Of a stretch of DNA of 64,000 bases, positions 16,686 through 25,879 are shown piece by piece; the stretch's first letter is position 1, and each line of letters begins with the position of its first letter. The notes beneath the pieces were generated by a model. That model saw only the letters and a list, made by a program, of their open reading frames with translations, did no database searches and was not told where the DNA came from. This stretch comes from Desulfobacterales bacterium (GTDB lineage Bacteria > Desulfobacterota > Desulfobacteria > Desulfobacterales > Desulfosalsimonadaceae). Both the position numbers and the translations under genes were made by a program. The stretch covers positions 434,001 through 498,000 of the forward strand of contig JAXHNP010000003.1 of assembly GCA_034520365.1 (NCBI GenBank). The letters run 5' to 3'.

Positions 16686-17963
16686 ATGAGCCATATCAGG
16701 GATTGGGACTGGAACAGAGGCAAACGCGTCATCTCGGATATCCATCAGTGGCGGGAAACCTACGGCTGGGTGGAAGAGCCGCATGCCAGCCCGGACGGCG
16801 AATCCGTCGCCGCCATTGTAAAAGTCGATGAAATGGCGTTTTCCGTATGCGAAAACGGCAGCCCATGGGAAAGCAGCTTTGATAAAGTCTGGTTTCTGCG
16901 CTACGGGCCGGATAACCGGGCCGCCGCCCTGGTGTCGGATACCGCCATGTGGACGGTGGCTGTTTCCGGAACCCCCTGGGAAAACTGGTTCGAATTCGTA
17001 TGGGACACCAAGTTCGGCCGTTTTGACGGCCACATCAGTGTTTCCGCCCAGAAGGATTTTGCCTATTTTGCCGTAACCGATGACACCCCCTGGGAAAACA
17101 CTTTTTACACCATATCCCATTTAAAGGCAAGCCCCAGCGGCCGTTCCGCGGCGGCAACCGTTCAAACAAAGCCGATCAATGAGGCTGATATCGCAGCATT
17201 TCAGAAAGGCTGCTTTACGGTGGCGGTCAACGGGCAGCCCTGGACGCAGAATTTTTTAAATGCCTGGGAAATCGCCTTTGATGCCAAAGAAGAACACGTG
17301 GCCGCGGAGGTTCGGTTAAGCCTTGAGGATTACACCATCGTGGTGGACGGCATCCCGTGGAAGAGGCATTACGCCTCCGTATGGGAGCCTGTATTCAGCC
17401 CGACCGACGGCTCGGTGACCGCCCCGGTCCGGCTGGCGGACGGCTGGGCGCTTGCCCAAGACGGCGAAATCATATGGAAAAACCGATACTTTCAGCTATG
17501 GCACCATATCTACAGCATTGACGGCAGCCGGATTGCCGCCATCGTTTCCTCCAAATTCGGGCGATGGACGCTGGCCATAGATGACAAGCCCTGGAACCTG
17601 ACCTTTAAAGACCTGGTGACCGATCCGGCGTTAAGCCCGGACGGCCGCCGCGCCGCCTGTGTCGGCAAGACCGACGGCAAATGGATGATTGCCGTTGACG
17701 GGACCGCCTGGAATGACACCTATGATATGGCCTGGCCCCCGATATTTTCACCGGACGGCAGAAATGTCGCCGCAAAGACGCAAAAAAACGGCATCTATCG
17801 GATGGTGGTCAACGGCCGGCCGATTCAAACGAATTATAAAACCCTGTGGAACCCGGTATTCAGCCCGGAAGGGGACAAGCTCCTAATCCGGGGCATTGAA
17901 ACCGGTGCCAATGACGGCAAATATACCCGAACCGTCCTGTCATTAGCTGAAATCCTGGGATAA
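16686..17963 (+). CDS. tmcD: Electron-transfer complex protein TmcD (beta-propeller-like)
   Basis: The 425-residue protein consists of about nine tandem repeats with the pattern PWxxxFxxxWxxxFSPDGxxVAA, a tryptophan-rich propeller-like architecture. TmcD is the soluble subunit of the Tmc transmembrane complex of sulfate reducers, which takes electrons from periplasmic type I c3/hydrogenases and moves them toward the cytoplasm. No signal peptide is visible, so it is predicted to face the cytoplasm. The gene follows a strong promoter and starts an operon in the order D, C, B, A. Identity rests on this context and the repeat pattern, since the propeller itself is not diagnostic. Confidence 0.85.
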   Translation: MSHIRDWDWNRGKRVISDIHQWRETYGWVEEPHASPDGESVAAIVKVDEMAFSVCENGSPWESSFDKVWFLRYGPDNRAAALVSDTAMWTVAVSGTPWENWFEFVWDTKFGRFDGHISVSAQKDFAYFAVTDDTPWENTFYTISHLKASPSGRSAAATVQTKPINEADIAAFQKGCFTVAVNGQPWTQNFLNAWEIAFDAKEEHVAAEVRLSLEDYTIVVDGIPWKRHYASVWEPVFSPTDGSVTAPVRLADGWALAQDGEIIWKNRYFQLWHHIYSIDGSRIAAIVSSKFGRWTLAIDDKPWNLTFKDLVTDPALSPDGRRAACVGKTDGKWMIAVDGTAWNDTYDMAWPPIFSPDGRNVAAKTQKNGIYRMVVNGRPIQTNYKTLWNPVFSPEGDKLLIRGIETGANDGKYTRTVLSLAEILG

Positions 17964-17977
17964 ACGGAGGCGTTTCT

Positions 17978-18637
17978 ATGCATGCCATCTATGAAATCAT
18001 TAGCGGACCGATGGTCTGGCTGGCATTCGGCATTTTTATTTTGGGCAGCCTCTACCGGCTGTTTTCCATGGGCCGGCTGGCGCTTAAAAAGGATGCCGTA
18101 GTGTTCAGCTATATGAGCATCTATTATGCCCTGCGTTCCATTGTCCACTGGATCGTGCCGTTCGCCAGCGTCAACATGCGCAAGCATCCGGTCATGACCC
18201 TAGTGGCCTTTGTGTTCCATATCTGCCTGTTTGTCGTCCCGATTTTTCTCTTCGCCCATATTATCATGATCCATGAAGCCTGGCAGATAAACTGGGTTTA
18301 TATCCCGAATCTGGCCGCGGATGTGATGACCCTGGCTGTGATCGGGGCCTGCATATTCTTTTTCTGCCGCCGGCTGATCCTTCCGGAAGTCCGTTATTTG
18401 ACCACCTATTCGGATTTTTTGATCCTTGCCGGCGTGGCCGCCCCGTTTATTACCGGATTCTGGTCATTCCACCAGTATCCCGGCCATGTAGCCGCCGGAA
18501 TACTCCATATCCTGTCCGGAGAAATCATACTGGTGATGATCCCGTTTACCCGGCTGAGCCATATGCTGTTTTTTCCGTTTACCCGCGGATATGCCGGCTC
18601 TGAATTTGGGGGGGTTAGAAATGCCAAAGACTGGTAA
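17978..18637 (+). CDS. tmcC: Tmc complex membrane subunit TmcC (cytochrome b-like)
   Basis: A 219-residue integral membrane protein with about five hydrophobic helices and histidines within or next to them (for example RSIVHWIVP, FVFHICLF, HIIMIHEAW, LSHMLFF), as expected for a nitrate-reductase-gamma-like cytochrome b. TmcC carries electrons across the inner membrane between TmcA in the periplasm and TmcB in the cytoplasm. Ribosome site GGAGG is present and the gap to tmcD is 14 bp. Confidence 0.88.
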   Translation: MHAIYEIISGPMVWLAFGIFILGSLYRLFSMGRLALKKDAVVFSYMSIYYALRSIVHWIVPFASVNMRKHPVMTLVAFVFHICLFVVPIFLFAHIIMIHEAWQINWVYIPNLAADVMTLAVIGACIFFFCRRLILPEVRYLTTYSDFLILAGVAAPFITGFWSFHQYPGHVAAGILHILSGEIILVMIPFTRLSHMLFFPFTRGYAGSEFGGVRNAKDW

Positions 18638-18663
18638 AACTCATAAAACGAGGAGCAGCCCGC

Positions 18664-20001
18664 ATGAAAGCACCGGCTGAAAAGAGCTTCGAAGAAAAAA
18701 AGAAAATTCACGACAAGGGCATTGAAGAGGGGGCCGCGCAGCTCACCCAGGAAAAGGTCCACCAGGTGGTTCAGCAAATGCTCTCCGCCGAGGGGGGCGC
18801 CCGCCTTAAAGCCTATATCGAAACCTGTTCCCATTGCGGGCTGTGCAGCGAAGCCTGCCATTACTATCTCTCCAACGATAACAACCCGATCTATTCGCCG
18901 GCGGGTAAAGTCAAACAGACCATCGGTGAAATTGTTAAAAAAAAGGGCAAGGTATCGGTCGATTTTATTAAAGAGGCTTGCGAAATCAGCTTCACCGAAT
19001 GCAACCTCTGCCGCCGCTGCGTCATGTACTGCCCCTTTGGCATCGATGTGGCCTATATGATGCTTTTCATGCGGCGCATCTGCCATAAGCTGGGCGTTGT
19101 GCCGCAATACATACAGGATACGGCCCACAGCCATTCCGCAACGCTCAATCAGATGTGGGTGAAAGAGGACGAATGGATCGATACCCTGCAGTGGCAGGAA
19201 GAAGAGGCCCAGGATGAGTTCCCGGATCTTCGGATTCCGATTGAAAAGGAAGGGGCGGATATATTCTATTCGGTCATCGGGCCGGAGCCCAAATTCCGGG
19301 CGCAGCTCATCTACCAGATGGCGGTGATCATGTACGCGTCCGGTGCTGACTGGACCATGCCGGCCACGCCCGGGTGGGATAACAGCGATATGTGCATGTA
19401 TACCGGGGATGTGGAAATGGTGGCCCGGTTAAAGAAGGTCCATTTCGAGACCGCCATGCGGCTTAAAAACAAGCGCATCGTGATGGGCGAATGCGGGCAC
19501 GCCTTCCGCTCGGTCCATGACGTGGGCAACCGCTTTCTGGGATGGAAAATGGCCCCGCTTCCGGTGGTGCACGCCATTGAGTTCTACTATGAACTCCTGC
19601 GCGACCGCAAAATCCGTATCAAAAACAAGCTTTCCCAGCCGGTCACCTTCCATGACCCCTGCAATATCGTCCGCGGCCGCGGACTGCACGAAATGGGCAG
19701 ATACGTGATCAATGAAACCTGCAAAACATTTATCGAAATGCATCCCAACCGGGAACACAATTTCTGCTGTGCAGCAGGCGGCGGAGTGATCAACTGCGGG
19801 CCGCCTTTCCGGAACAAGCGCGTCACCGGCAACCGCGTCAAGGCGGATCAGCTGGCCGAGGCCAAGAAAAAAGGAGCGGAAATTGTAATCGCCCCCTGCC
19901 ATAACTGTCACGGCGGGCTTGAGGACATCATCAAGCACTATGAACTGGGCATGGAATTGAAATTTTTGGGCGATATTCTCTACGAGGTTATGGAGAAGTA
20001 G
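18664..20001 (+). CDS. tmcB: Tmc complex iron-sulfur subunit TmcB (HdrD-like, CCG domain)
   Basis: The 445-residue cytoplasmic-type protein has two ferredoxin motifs near the N-terminus (CSHCGLCSEACH and CNLCRRCVMYCPFG), then a C-terminal cysteine-rich half with FHDPCNIVRGRG, NFCCAAGGGVINCG and APCHNCHGG, the HdrD-type CCG arrangement. It is the Tmc subunit that resembles heterodisulfide reductase and likely hands electrons to the sulfate-reduction pathway. It follows tmcC by 26 bp. A heptanucleotide array begins right at its TAG stop. Confidence 0.93.
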   Translation: MKAPAEKSFEEKKKIHDKGIEEGAAQLTQEKVHQVVQQMLSAEGGARLKAYIETCSHCGLCSEACHYYLSNDNNPIYSPAGKVKQTIGEIVKKKGKVSVDFIKEACEISFTECNLCRRCVMYCPFGIDVAYMMLFMRRICHKLGVVPQYIQDTAHSHSATLNQMWVKEDEWIDTLQWQEEEAQDEFPDLRIPIEKEGADIFYSVIGPEPKFRAQLIYQMAVIMYASGADWTMPATPGWDNSDMCMYTGDVEMVARLKKVHFETAMRLKNKRIVMGECGHAFRSVHDVGNRFLGWKMAPLPVVHAIEFYYELLRDRKIRIKNKLSQPVTFHDPCNIVRGRGLHEMGRYVINETCKTFIEMHPNREHNFCCAAGGGVINCGPPFRNKRVTGNRVKADQLAEAKKKGAEIVIAPCHNCHGGLEDIIKHYELGMELKFLGDILYEVMEK

Positions 20002-20098
20002 GTATTGGGTTTTGGATATTAGGTATTGGGTATTGGGTTATAAAAATTTAACAGACCACAACACCTATCATCACCTAACACCTAATACCTAACACCTC
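19998..20098. repeat. Heptanucleotide tandem array with opposed arms (tmcB-tmcA gap)
   Basis: Copies of GGTATTG/AGGTATT repeat from 19998 to about 20040, and complementary ACCTAATACCTAACACC copies follow at 20060-20098. The two arms are imperfect inverses, so the RNA could form a long stem between tmcB and tmcA. Similar arrays lie at 24799, 36766 and 63777. Confidence 0.7.
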
Positions 20099-20117
20099 TG
20101 AATCAAAGGAGTCGCGC

Positions 20118-20513
20118 ATGGGCATGAGACAAGTACTGACGCTATTATCGATAATCGGGGGGATGCTCCTGCTTACCGGGATTGCCGCTTATTCACAAGG
20201 AGACATCCGTTTTGTAAAAGACAGCGCCTTTGATGATCCCATGCGTCCGCCCGTGAAGTTCCACCATGATGCGCACAATCAGAAGGCGGGCATCACTGAA
20301 TGCAACGTTTGCCACCATATGTATGAGGATGGTGAAAAACTCGAATACGAGGCATCAATCGGCATGGAGTGCTCCCAATGTCATCTGTCTCAAAATGATA
20401 ACTCCAAAATGGATTTGATTCGGGCCTATCACCTGCAATGCCGGGGATGCCACTTAAAGGAATCCGCCGGGCCGGTGCTTTGCGGGGAATGTCATCAGAA
20501 AACGGACCAATAA
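20118..20513 (+). CDS. tmcA: Acidic tetrahaem cytochrome c3 (type II), TmcA
   Basis: The 131-residue protein has a signal peptide ([20 protein letters not shown]) and four CXXCH haem sites: CNVCH, CSQCH, CRGCH and CGECH, with extra histidines for axial ligation (FHHDAH, AYHLQ). It is the periplasmic electron entry point of the Tmc complex, reduced by type I cytochrome c3 and hydrogenase in known sulfate reducers. Ribosome site AAAGGAG. In the model organism the operon is named ABCD; here tmcA is last. Confidence 0.93.
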   Translation: MGMRQVLTLLSIIGGMLLLTGIAAYSQGDIRFVKDSAFDDPMRPPVKFHHDAHNQKAGITECNVCHHMYEDGEKLEYEASIGMECSQCHLSQNDNSKMDLIRAYHLQCRGCHLKESAGPVLCGECHQKTDQ

Positions 20514-20576
20514 AATATTGCTGCCGGCCAAACAGGTGCCTCTATCCGCAAAAATAAAAATAAAACGGAGCTTTTC

Positions 20577-20930
20577 ATGGCCAAAAAAATTCTAGTCATC
20601 GATGATGATCCATACACCGTCAGGTACTTGGAAACCCTGTTTCAGGACAATGGATATGAGACGTGCAGCGCGGCAAATGGCGTAGAAGGCCACGATGTGG
20701 TCAAAGCTGAAAAGCCGGATCTGATCACCCTGGATTTGGAGATGAGTCAGGAGTGGGGCACCCGGTTTTACCGGAAACTCTCCAAAGAACCGGAATTAAA
20801 GGATATCCCGATTATTGTGATCAGCGGCATGCCCAGCAGCCACCTGGCCATCAAAAAGGTGGCGGCGTATTTCAGCAAACCGTTTGATCCGGATGAAGTT
20901 CTGAAAAAAGTTAGAGAAATTATCGGGTAA
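20577..20930 (+). CDS. Single-domain response regulator (CheY/DivK-like)
   Basis: The 117-residue receiver protein has no output domain. The acidic pair in VIDDD, the phospho-acceptor Asp at about residue 53 in LITLDLEM, a Ser in VISGM and the Lys in FSKPFDP are present. It is followed after 11 bp by a haem-motif histidine kinase gene, its likely partner. Downstream of tmc genes in Desulfovibrio I recall a similar kinase-DivK pair, so this is probably the sensing arm of Tmc expression or activity. Confidence 0.9.
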   Translation: MAKKILVIDDDPYTVRYLETLFQDNGYETCSAANGVEGHDVVKAEKPDLITLDLEMSQEWGTRFYRKLSKEPELKDIPIIVISGMPSSHLAIKKVAAYFSKPFDPDEVLKKVREIIG

Positions 20931-20941
20931 CAGGGTGGTTA

Positions 20942-23239
20942 ATGGGTAAATTATTTAATACCCTCCGTGACCATCTGGCGACCAAGCTGATCGTCTCCGT
21001 CGGCATTGTACTGGCACTCTCCCTGAGCGCCTGGACCTGGTTCAACATCCAAAATCAGCGGGAAAAGTTGACCCACAACGTCACCCAGGATATTGACCGG
21101 CTGAGCAACACCATTAAACTCGGCACGCACTATGCCATGATGCTAAACTCCCGCCCGGATATCACCCAGATCATCAACAACATCGCCCAGCAAAAGGAAA
21201 TCAAAGCGATCCGGATCTATAACAAATCCGGAGAAATCAAATTTTCCAACAAATCCGAAGAAATCAACCGGGAAACGGCAATTACCGACGAGGCCTGCCA
21301 CATATGCCACCGCAGAGATCCGCCCCGGCAGCATCTGACCCTGGATCAGCGCACGCGCATGGTTAAAAGATCAAATGGCCCCCGCCTGATGGGCATTGTG
21401 AGTCCGATCCGCAATGAGCCGGACTGCACCACCGCTGCCTGCCATTCCCATCGGGAGGAGCAGACGGTGCTCGGGGTATTGGATGTTGTGGTGTCGCTGG
21501 AAAATACGGATAAATTTATCCTCACGCTGGAAAAGTATACCATCGGTTTTACTGTCATCCTGTTTATAGCCATCGCGCTTATCATCTGGCTGCTTGTCAT
21601 GCGATTTGTCAACCAGCCGATACAGAAGCTGATCCGCGGCACCCGCCTGATTGCAAAAGGCGACTACCACTCCAAGGTGAATATCCGGCAGTCCGATGAA
21701 ATGGGCAAACTCGCCCAGGCGGTCAACCAAATGGCCAATGAAATCGACCGGAAGCAGGGGGAGGTCAACAAGCAGAAACAGGAGTATCAAAAGCTGTTTG
21801 AACAGGTACCCTGCTTTATTACCGTGGTGGACAGAAATTTTCGTCTGAACCAGTTTAACACGGAATTTGCGGAGCATTTTGAGCCCAAGTATAATGATTA
21901 CTGCTATTTAGCCTATAAGGGCCGAAACAAGAAATGCGAACACTGCCCGGTGGAAAAAACCTTTAACGACGGAAAGCCCCATTTCGGCGAGGAAACCGGC
22001 ATTGACAAATCCGGGGAAACCAAGCACTGGATTGTCCGGACCGCCCCGATTACCAATGAAAAAGGGGAGGTGATTGCCGCCATGGAGATGTGCCTGGACA
22101 TCTCCCCCAGAAAACATCTGGAAGAGCAGTTAAAATCCTCGGAGGAAAAATACTATGCCATTTTCAACAACATCCCCAATCCGGTGTTTGTTTTGGATAA
22201 CAATACGCTGGAGATTCTGGACTGCAATGAAAGCGCCGAGGCGCTTTACGGATATACCAAATCCGAACTGATCAGCCGGCCGTTTACCGCGCTGTTCAAT
22301 GAAAACGAAGTCGAATATTACCAGGATAAAATCCACACCTCCGCGGTGATTAACAAGGTCAAACAATTCCATAAAAACGGGGATCGGCTCTATGTCAATA
22401 TACGGGTCTCGCCTTCGGAATTTGCCGGCATTAAAGTCTATTTGATCACTACCAGCGACATCACCCAGCGGCTTGAAACCGAACAGCAATTGGTCCAGGC
22501 AAGCAAAATGGCCACCCTGGGGGAAATGGCCACAGGCATCGCCCATGAACTGAATCAGCCGCTTTCAGTCATTAAAACCGCCAGCGGATTTCTGTTGAAA
22601 AAGCAGCAGTCCGGGGCTGAACTGGCGGCTTCCACGTTTCAGTCCATGCTTGAAAAAATTGACAGCAACATTGACCGGGCCACCAAGATCATCAACCACA
22701 TGCGCGACATTGCCCGCAAATCCGATCTGCAGCTTCAGCCCATGCAAATTCTGGATGTCATCACCAAAGCCTACGAGATGTTCCAGCAGCAGTTAAAACT
22801 CCGGGAAATATCGGTTGAATGGGACCTGCCGGAAGACCTGCCCACGATTAACGGTGATCCGGACCGGCTCGAACAGGTGTTTATCAATCTGTTTGTCAAT
22901 GCCCGGGATGCCATCGAGGAAAAATGGGGGGGCACGGCGTATACCGAAGAAGACAAAAAAATCCGAATCACCGGCAGAACCGAAAACCGCTCGGTTATTA
23001 TTGAATTCTCTGATACCGGCGCCGGCATCCCGAAGAACATGGCCGACCGCATCTTTGAACCCTTTTTCACCACCAAAGAGGCGGGCAAAGGCACGGGACT
23101 CGGGCTCTCCATCAGCTACGGCATCATCCGGGACTGCGGCGGCCATATTTCTGTTGTCCCGAGTGAGGCCGGCGCCCGATTTATTCTTAAATTTCTTGTA
23201 AGGCGAACAAATGAAGAATCCGCCGATTTTAATCGTTGA
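20942..23239 (+). CDS. Histidine kinase with periplasmic c-haem-motif sensor, HAMP and two PAS domains
   Basis: The 765-residue kinase has a first membrane helix (about 13-36), a periplasmic loop to residue 198, a second helix (about 200-223), HAMP, two PAS domains (about 280-395 and 405-510), a HisKA box IAHELNQPLSVIK and a HATPase domain with GAGIPKNMADRIFEPFFTTK. The loop contains a c-haem motif C119-HI-C122-H123 and a CTTAACH site (C162-H168), so it probably binds one or two haems and senses periplasmic redox state or gas. The first PAS has a CEHCPVEKTF cysteine pair. It lies just downstream of the periplasmic cytochrome tmcA. It overlaps the next gene by 29 bp. Confidence 0.92.
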   Translation: MGKLFNTLRDHLATKLIVSVGIVLALSLSAWTWFNIQNQREKLTHNVTQDIDRLSNTIKLGTHYAMMLNSRPDITQIINNIAQQKEIKAIRIYNKSGEIKFSNKSEEINRETAITDEACHICHRRDPPRQHLTLDQRTRMVKRSNGPRLMGIVSPIRNEPDCTTAACHSHREEQTVLGVLDVVVSLENTDKFILTLEKYTIGFTVILFIAIALIIWLLVMRFVNQPIQKLIRGTRLIAKGDYHSKVNIRQSDEMGKLAQAVNQMANEIDRKQGEVNKQKQEYQKLFEQVPCFITVVDRNFRLNQFNTEFAEHFEPKYNDYCYLAYKGRNKKCEHCPVEKTFNDGKPHFGEETGIDKSGETKHWIVRTAPITNEKGEVIAAMEMCLDISPRKHLEEQLKSSEEKYYAIFNNIPNPVFVLDNNTLEILDCNESAEALYGYTKSELISRPFTALFNENEVEYYQDKIHTSAVINKVKQFHKNGDRLYVNIRVSPSEFAGIKVYLITTSDITQRLETEQQLVQASKMATLGEMATGIAHELNQPLSVIKTASGFLLKKQQSGAELAASTFQSMLEKIDSNIDRATKIINHMRDIARKSDLQLQPMQILDVITKAYEMFQQQLKLREISVEWDLPEDLPTINGDPDRLEQVFINLFVNARDAIEEKWGGTAYTEEDKKIRITGRTENRSVIIEFSDTGAGIPKNMADRIFEPFFTTKEAGKGTGLGLSISYGIIRDCGGHISVVPSEAGARFILKFLVRRTNEESADFNR

Positions 23240-24716
23240 TGATGAACCGGATATCCGGGAGGTTTTGGAAATCACCCTGACCGATACCGGCTACACAGTG
23301 TACACGGCTGAAAGCGGGGCAGCGGCAATGGATATTTTCCGCGAGGTGCAACCGCCGATCGTGCTGACAGACATCAAAATGCCCGGCATGGACGGGATCG
23401 AACTGCTGGAAAAAATCAAAAACGAAAACCCGGAAACCGAAGTGATTATGATCACCGGCCACGGGGATATGGATGTGGCGGTTAAAAGCCTTCACCATGA
23501 CGCCACGGATTTTATTACCAAGCCCATTAACGACCATGCCATGGAAGCCGCGCTCAAAAAGGCCCGGGAGCGGATTGCGGTTCGGGAGAAAATGCGGGAG
23601 TATACGGAAAATCTGGAAAACCTGATCCTTGAAAAATCCAGAGCCCTCTCATCCTCAGAGCAGCCGTCTGAAGCAGAGGGGGATCGCTTCGGCCTTTCCG
23701 ACAGCTCGGTGTTTGATGAACTGCCCTGCTTTATCGCCATTCTTAACCGGCAATTCTATTTTATTACCACAAACCGCTGGTTCAAGGACACTTTCAACAG
23801 CGAGATTTCCAGCCGGCGCTGCTATCAGATTTTAAAACAGGCGGAGGAGCCCTGCAAGGAATGCCCGGCCGCGGCCACATTCGGCGACGGCCAGCCCCAT
23901 GAGGCCAAAGCGGATTATACCACCGCCGAGGGCCGGAAGTATCCCGTACTGGTCTGGACCTCGCCGATTCGAAATGCCGAGGGCGTTATCCACCGGGTGC
24001 TGGTCATGGCCACACCGATCGATCGGCTGACCGATCTGCAGGACCATTTAAGCTCCCTGGGGCTGATGGTGGGCTCGGTCTCCCACGGATTAAAGGGGTT
24101 GCTCACAGGCCTTGACGGCGGGATGTATATGCTGGACTCCGGGCTTGAAAAAGAGGATACTGCCCAGGCCAAAGAGGGCCTCCAGATGGTTAAATCCATG
24201 ACCGAACGGATCCGCAACATGGTGTTAGACCTATTATTCTATGCCAAAAAGCGGGAATTAAAGACCCAGCCGGTTAATGTGGCGGATTTTGCAAAGGATG
24301 TGGCGGATGTGGTGGCCGCCAAGCTGGAATGGCAGCACATTGAATTTATACGGGATTTTCAGAACGCCGGCGGCGAATTTAACATTGACGCCGGGATGCT
24401 CCGCTCCGCGCTGGTCAATATCCTGGAAAACGCCATGGACGCCTGTCTGGCGGATAAGGAGCGGGCCTCAAAAACCACCTTTACGGCCGAAACGCGGGAA
24501 AATGAGGTAGTTTTTGAAATTGAAGACAACGGCATCGGCATGGATGAGGAGACCCAGAACAATATCTTTACCCTTTTCTATTCATCCAAAGGCAAACAGG
24601 GCACCGGCCTCGGCCTCTTTATCGCCAACAAGGTGGTCACCGAGCATGGCGGTGAAATCCGGGTGGAAAGCGAAAAAGGGGAAGGGTCAAAGTTTACTGT
24701 CACGATTCCCAAATAA
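23211..24716 (+). CDS. Hybrid receiver-PAS-histidine kinase
   Basis: The 501-residue protein starts with a receiver domain (about 1-120; acceptor Asp at about residue 54 in VLTDIKMPGMDG), a coiled region, a PAS domain with a PCKECPAAATF cysteine pair, then a kinase core with SVSHGLKGLL and a HATPase domain (NILENAMDACL, DNGIGMDEETQ, GTGLGLFIANK). It has no membrane helix, so it likely relays phosphate from the preceding haem kinase. It overlaps that gene by 29 bp, which implies translational coupling. A strong stem-loop follows. Confidence 0.92.
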   Translation: MKNPPILIVDDEPDIREVLEITLTDTGYTVYTAESGAAAMDIFREVQPPIVLTDIKMPGMDGIELLEKIKNENPETEVIMITGHGDMDVAVKSLHHDATDFITKPINDHAMEAALKKARERIAVREKMREYTENLENLILEKSRALSSSEQPSEAEGDRFGLSDSSVFDELPCFIAILNRQFYFITTNRWFKDTFNSEISSRRCYQILKQAEEPCKECPAAATFGDGQPHEAKADYTTAEGRKYPVLVWTSPIRNAEGVIHRVLVMATPIDRLTDLQDHLSSLGLMVGSVSHGLKGLLTGLDGGMYMLDSGLEKEDTAQAKEGLQMVKSMTERIRNMVLDLLFYAKKRELKTQPVNVADFAKDVADVVAAKLEWQHIEFIRDFQNAGGEFNIDAGMLRSALVNILENAMDACLADKERASKTTFTAETRENEVVFEIEDNGIGMDEETQNNIFTLFYSSKGKQGTGLGLFIANKVVTEHGGEIRVESEKGEGSKFTVTIPK

Positions 24717-24718
24717 AA

Positions 24719-24758
24719 AGGCCATCCCCCGACGACCGATGACCGCGAGGGATGGCCT
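24719..24758 (+). terminator. Stem-loop at the end of the tmc/kinase operon
   Basis: AGGCCATCCC (24719-24728) pairs perfectly over 10 bp with GGGATGGCCT (24749-24758), three bases after the kinase stop. The loop is 20 bases and there is no T-run immediately after, but the position makes a terminator likely. Confidence 0.6.
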
Positions 24759-24798
24759 ATTGGTCAACAAATATTTAAAATGCTTCTAAGCAACTTCA

Positions 24799-24834
24799 CG
24801 GGTATTAGGTTTTGGGTATTAGGTATTAGGTTAA
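24799..24834. repeat. Heptanucleotide array (GGTATTA units)
   Basis: GGGTATTAGGTTTTGGGTATTAGGTATTAGGTT is built from degenerate 7-bp units like those at 19998, 36766 and 63777. Non-coding. Confidence 0.6.
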
Positions 24835-24847
24835 TGAAATCAAGAAT

Positions 24848-24945
24848 TTATGGTCGGCACGGTGGCCGACCCTACGATGAATCGGGTTTTTCCCCATTCG
24901 TAGGGCGGGCCACCGTGCCCGCCTGAAAAATAGATAGAACAAATT
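24848..24945. repeat. Palindromic intergenic element B, ending in AGAACAAATT
   Basis: GGTCGGCACGGTGGCCGACCC and the following GCGGGCCACCGTGCCCGC are inverted GC-rich arms, and the right end GCCTGAAAAATAGATAGAAC (24922 on) is the inverse of the left end of element A at 10652, nearly base for base over about 45 bp. Ends in AGAACAAATT (24936-24945). Confidence 0.65.
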
Positions 24946-24986
24946 TACCATGCCTCAGTGCCTTTAAAGTTATTTATAGGCTCGGT

Positions 24987-25004
24987 CCCGGGCGGCGGCC
25001 CGGG
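24987..25004 (-). terminator. GC-rich hairpin after hdrB
   Basis: CCCGGGC (24987-24993) and GCCCGGG (24998-25004) form a 7-bp stem with a four-base loop, 18 bp beyond the hdrB stop on the minus strand. No T-run follows, so it is a tentative terminator. Confidence 0.4.
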
Positions 25005-25021
25005 GGGAATACTTCTAAGCA

Positions 25022-25879
25022 CTAAATAAAAGCGGATACACTGGAAAGGTTCATCTCGATGGAGAGGTTCCTGGGGTCGATGCCCATGGCAAGGCCCAGA
25101 AACTGGGGGAGATAAAGAATGGGGCGGTGAAGGTCCTGATGGGCGGATCGGGAGACCTGGTTCTGGTAGCCTTCGAGGTTCATCTGGCACATGGGGCAGA
25201 CGGTTACGATGGCGTCCGCGCCGCTGGCGCCGGAAAGAATGGCGGCCACCATCTCCTGGGCGATCTCCGGCTGGATGTTCATCAGGGACGCCCCGCAGCA
25301 TTTGGCCCCCATCCGCCAATCGTGGATGCTGGCCCCGGTGGCCAGAATCAGTGGTTCCATAGAGGTGGGATCTTCCGGGTCATCAAAAACCTTATAAGGT
25401 CTGAGGCACTGGCAGCCGTAGTAAAGGGCGACCCGGTATTGGTCCATACTTGATTGGAGGTAACCGGCCAAGCCCTCCGCGCCGATATCGGAAACCAGAA
25501 CATCCAGCAGGTGCCGGACCCGTTTAGCGCTCTGGAGCTTCAGCCCCTCGGGTTCCAGTGCCTGGTTTACCCGTTTTAGTAAATCGGGATTTTTCCGCGT
25601 TTCTTCCGCCGCCCGCCTTAAATTGAGATAACAGGCACTGCAGGGGACCAGGATATCCTTTATTGACTCGTCCATGGATTCGGCAACGGCCAGATTCCGG
25701 GCCGGCAGCGCATAGGACAGCAGATCACTTTCCGCCTCGGCCGCGGAGGCGCCGCAGCAGGTCCAACCTTCGATTTCAATCAGTTCTATCCCTAAGGCCT
25801 GAAAAAGCGCCCGGGTGGAGCGGTCGTATTCAAGTGCCGTGCCCTCAAGCGAACAACCCGGATAATACAGGTATTTCAT
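25022..25879 (-). CDS. hdrB: Heterodisulfide-reductase subunit B-like protein (CCG domains)
   Basis: The 285-residue protein carries two CCG cysteine blocks: YYPGCSLEG with GWTCCGAS and PCSACYLNL, and later YYGCQCLRP with MGAKCCGASL and CPMCQMNL. In HdrB these hold non-cubane iron-sulfur clusters at the site of disulfide reduction; in bacteria lacking coenzymes M and B the substrate may be another disulfide or an electron carrier. It is the last gene of a minus-strand operon and overlaps hdrC by four bases (ATGA). Confidence 0.93.
   Translation of the reverse strand: MKYLYYPGCSLEGTALEYDRSTRALFQALGIELIEIEGWTCCGASAAEAESDLLSYALPARNLAVAESMDESIKDILVPCSACYLNLRRAAEETRKNPDLLKRVNQALEPEGLKLQSAKRVRHLLDVLVSDIGAEGLAGYLQSSMDQYRVALYYGCQCLRPYKVFDDPEDPTSMEPLILATGASIHDWRMGAKCCGASLMNIQPEIAQEMVAAILSGASGADAIVTVCPMCQMNLEGYQNQVSRSAHQDLHRPILYLPQFLGLAMGIDPRNLSIEMNLSSVSAFI

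Noticed and set aside
19998-20098. CRISPR-like array
   Set aside because: Units are 7 bp without spacers; these are simple tandem repeats.
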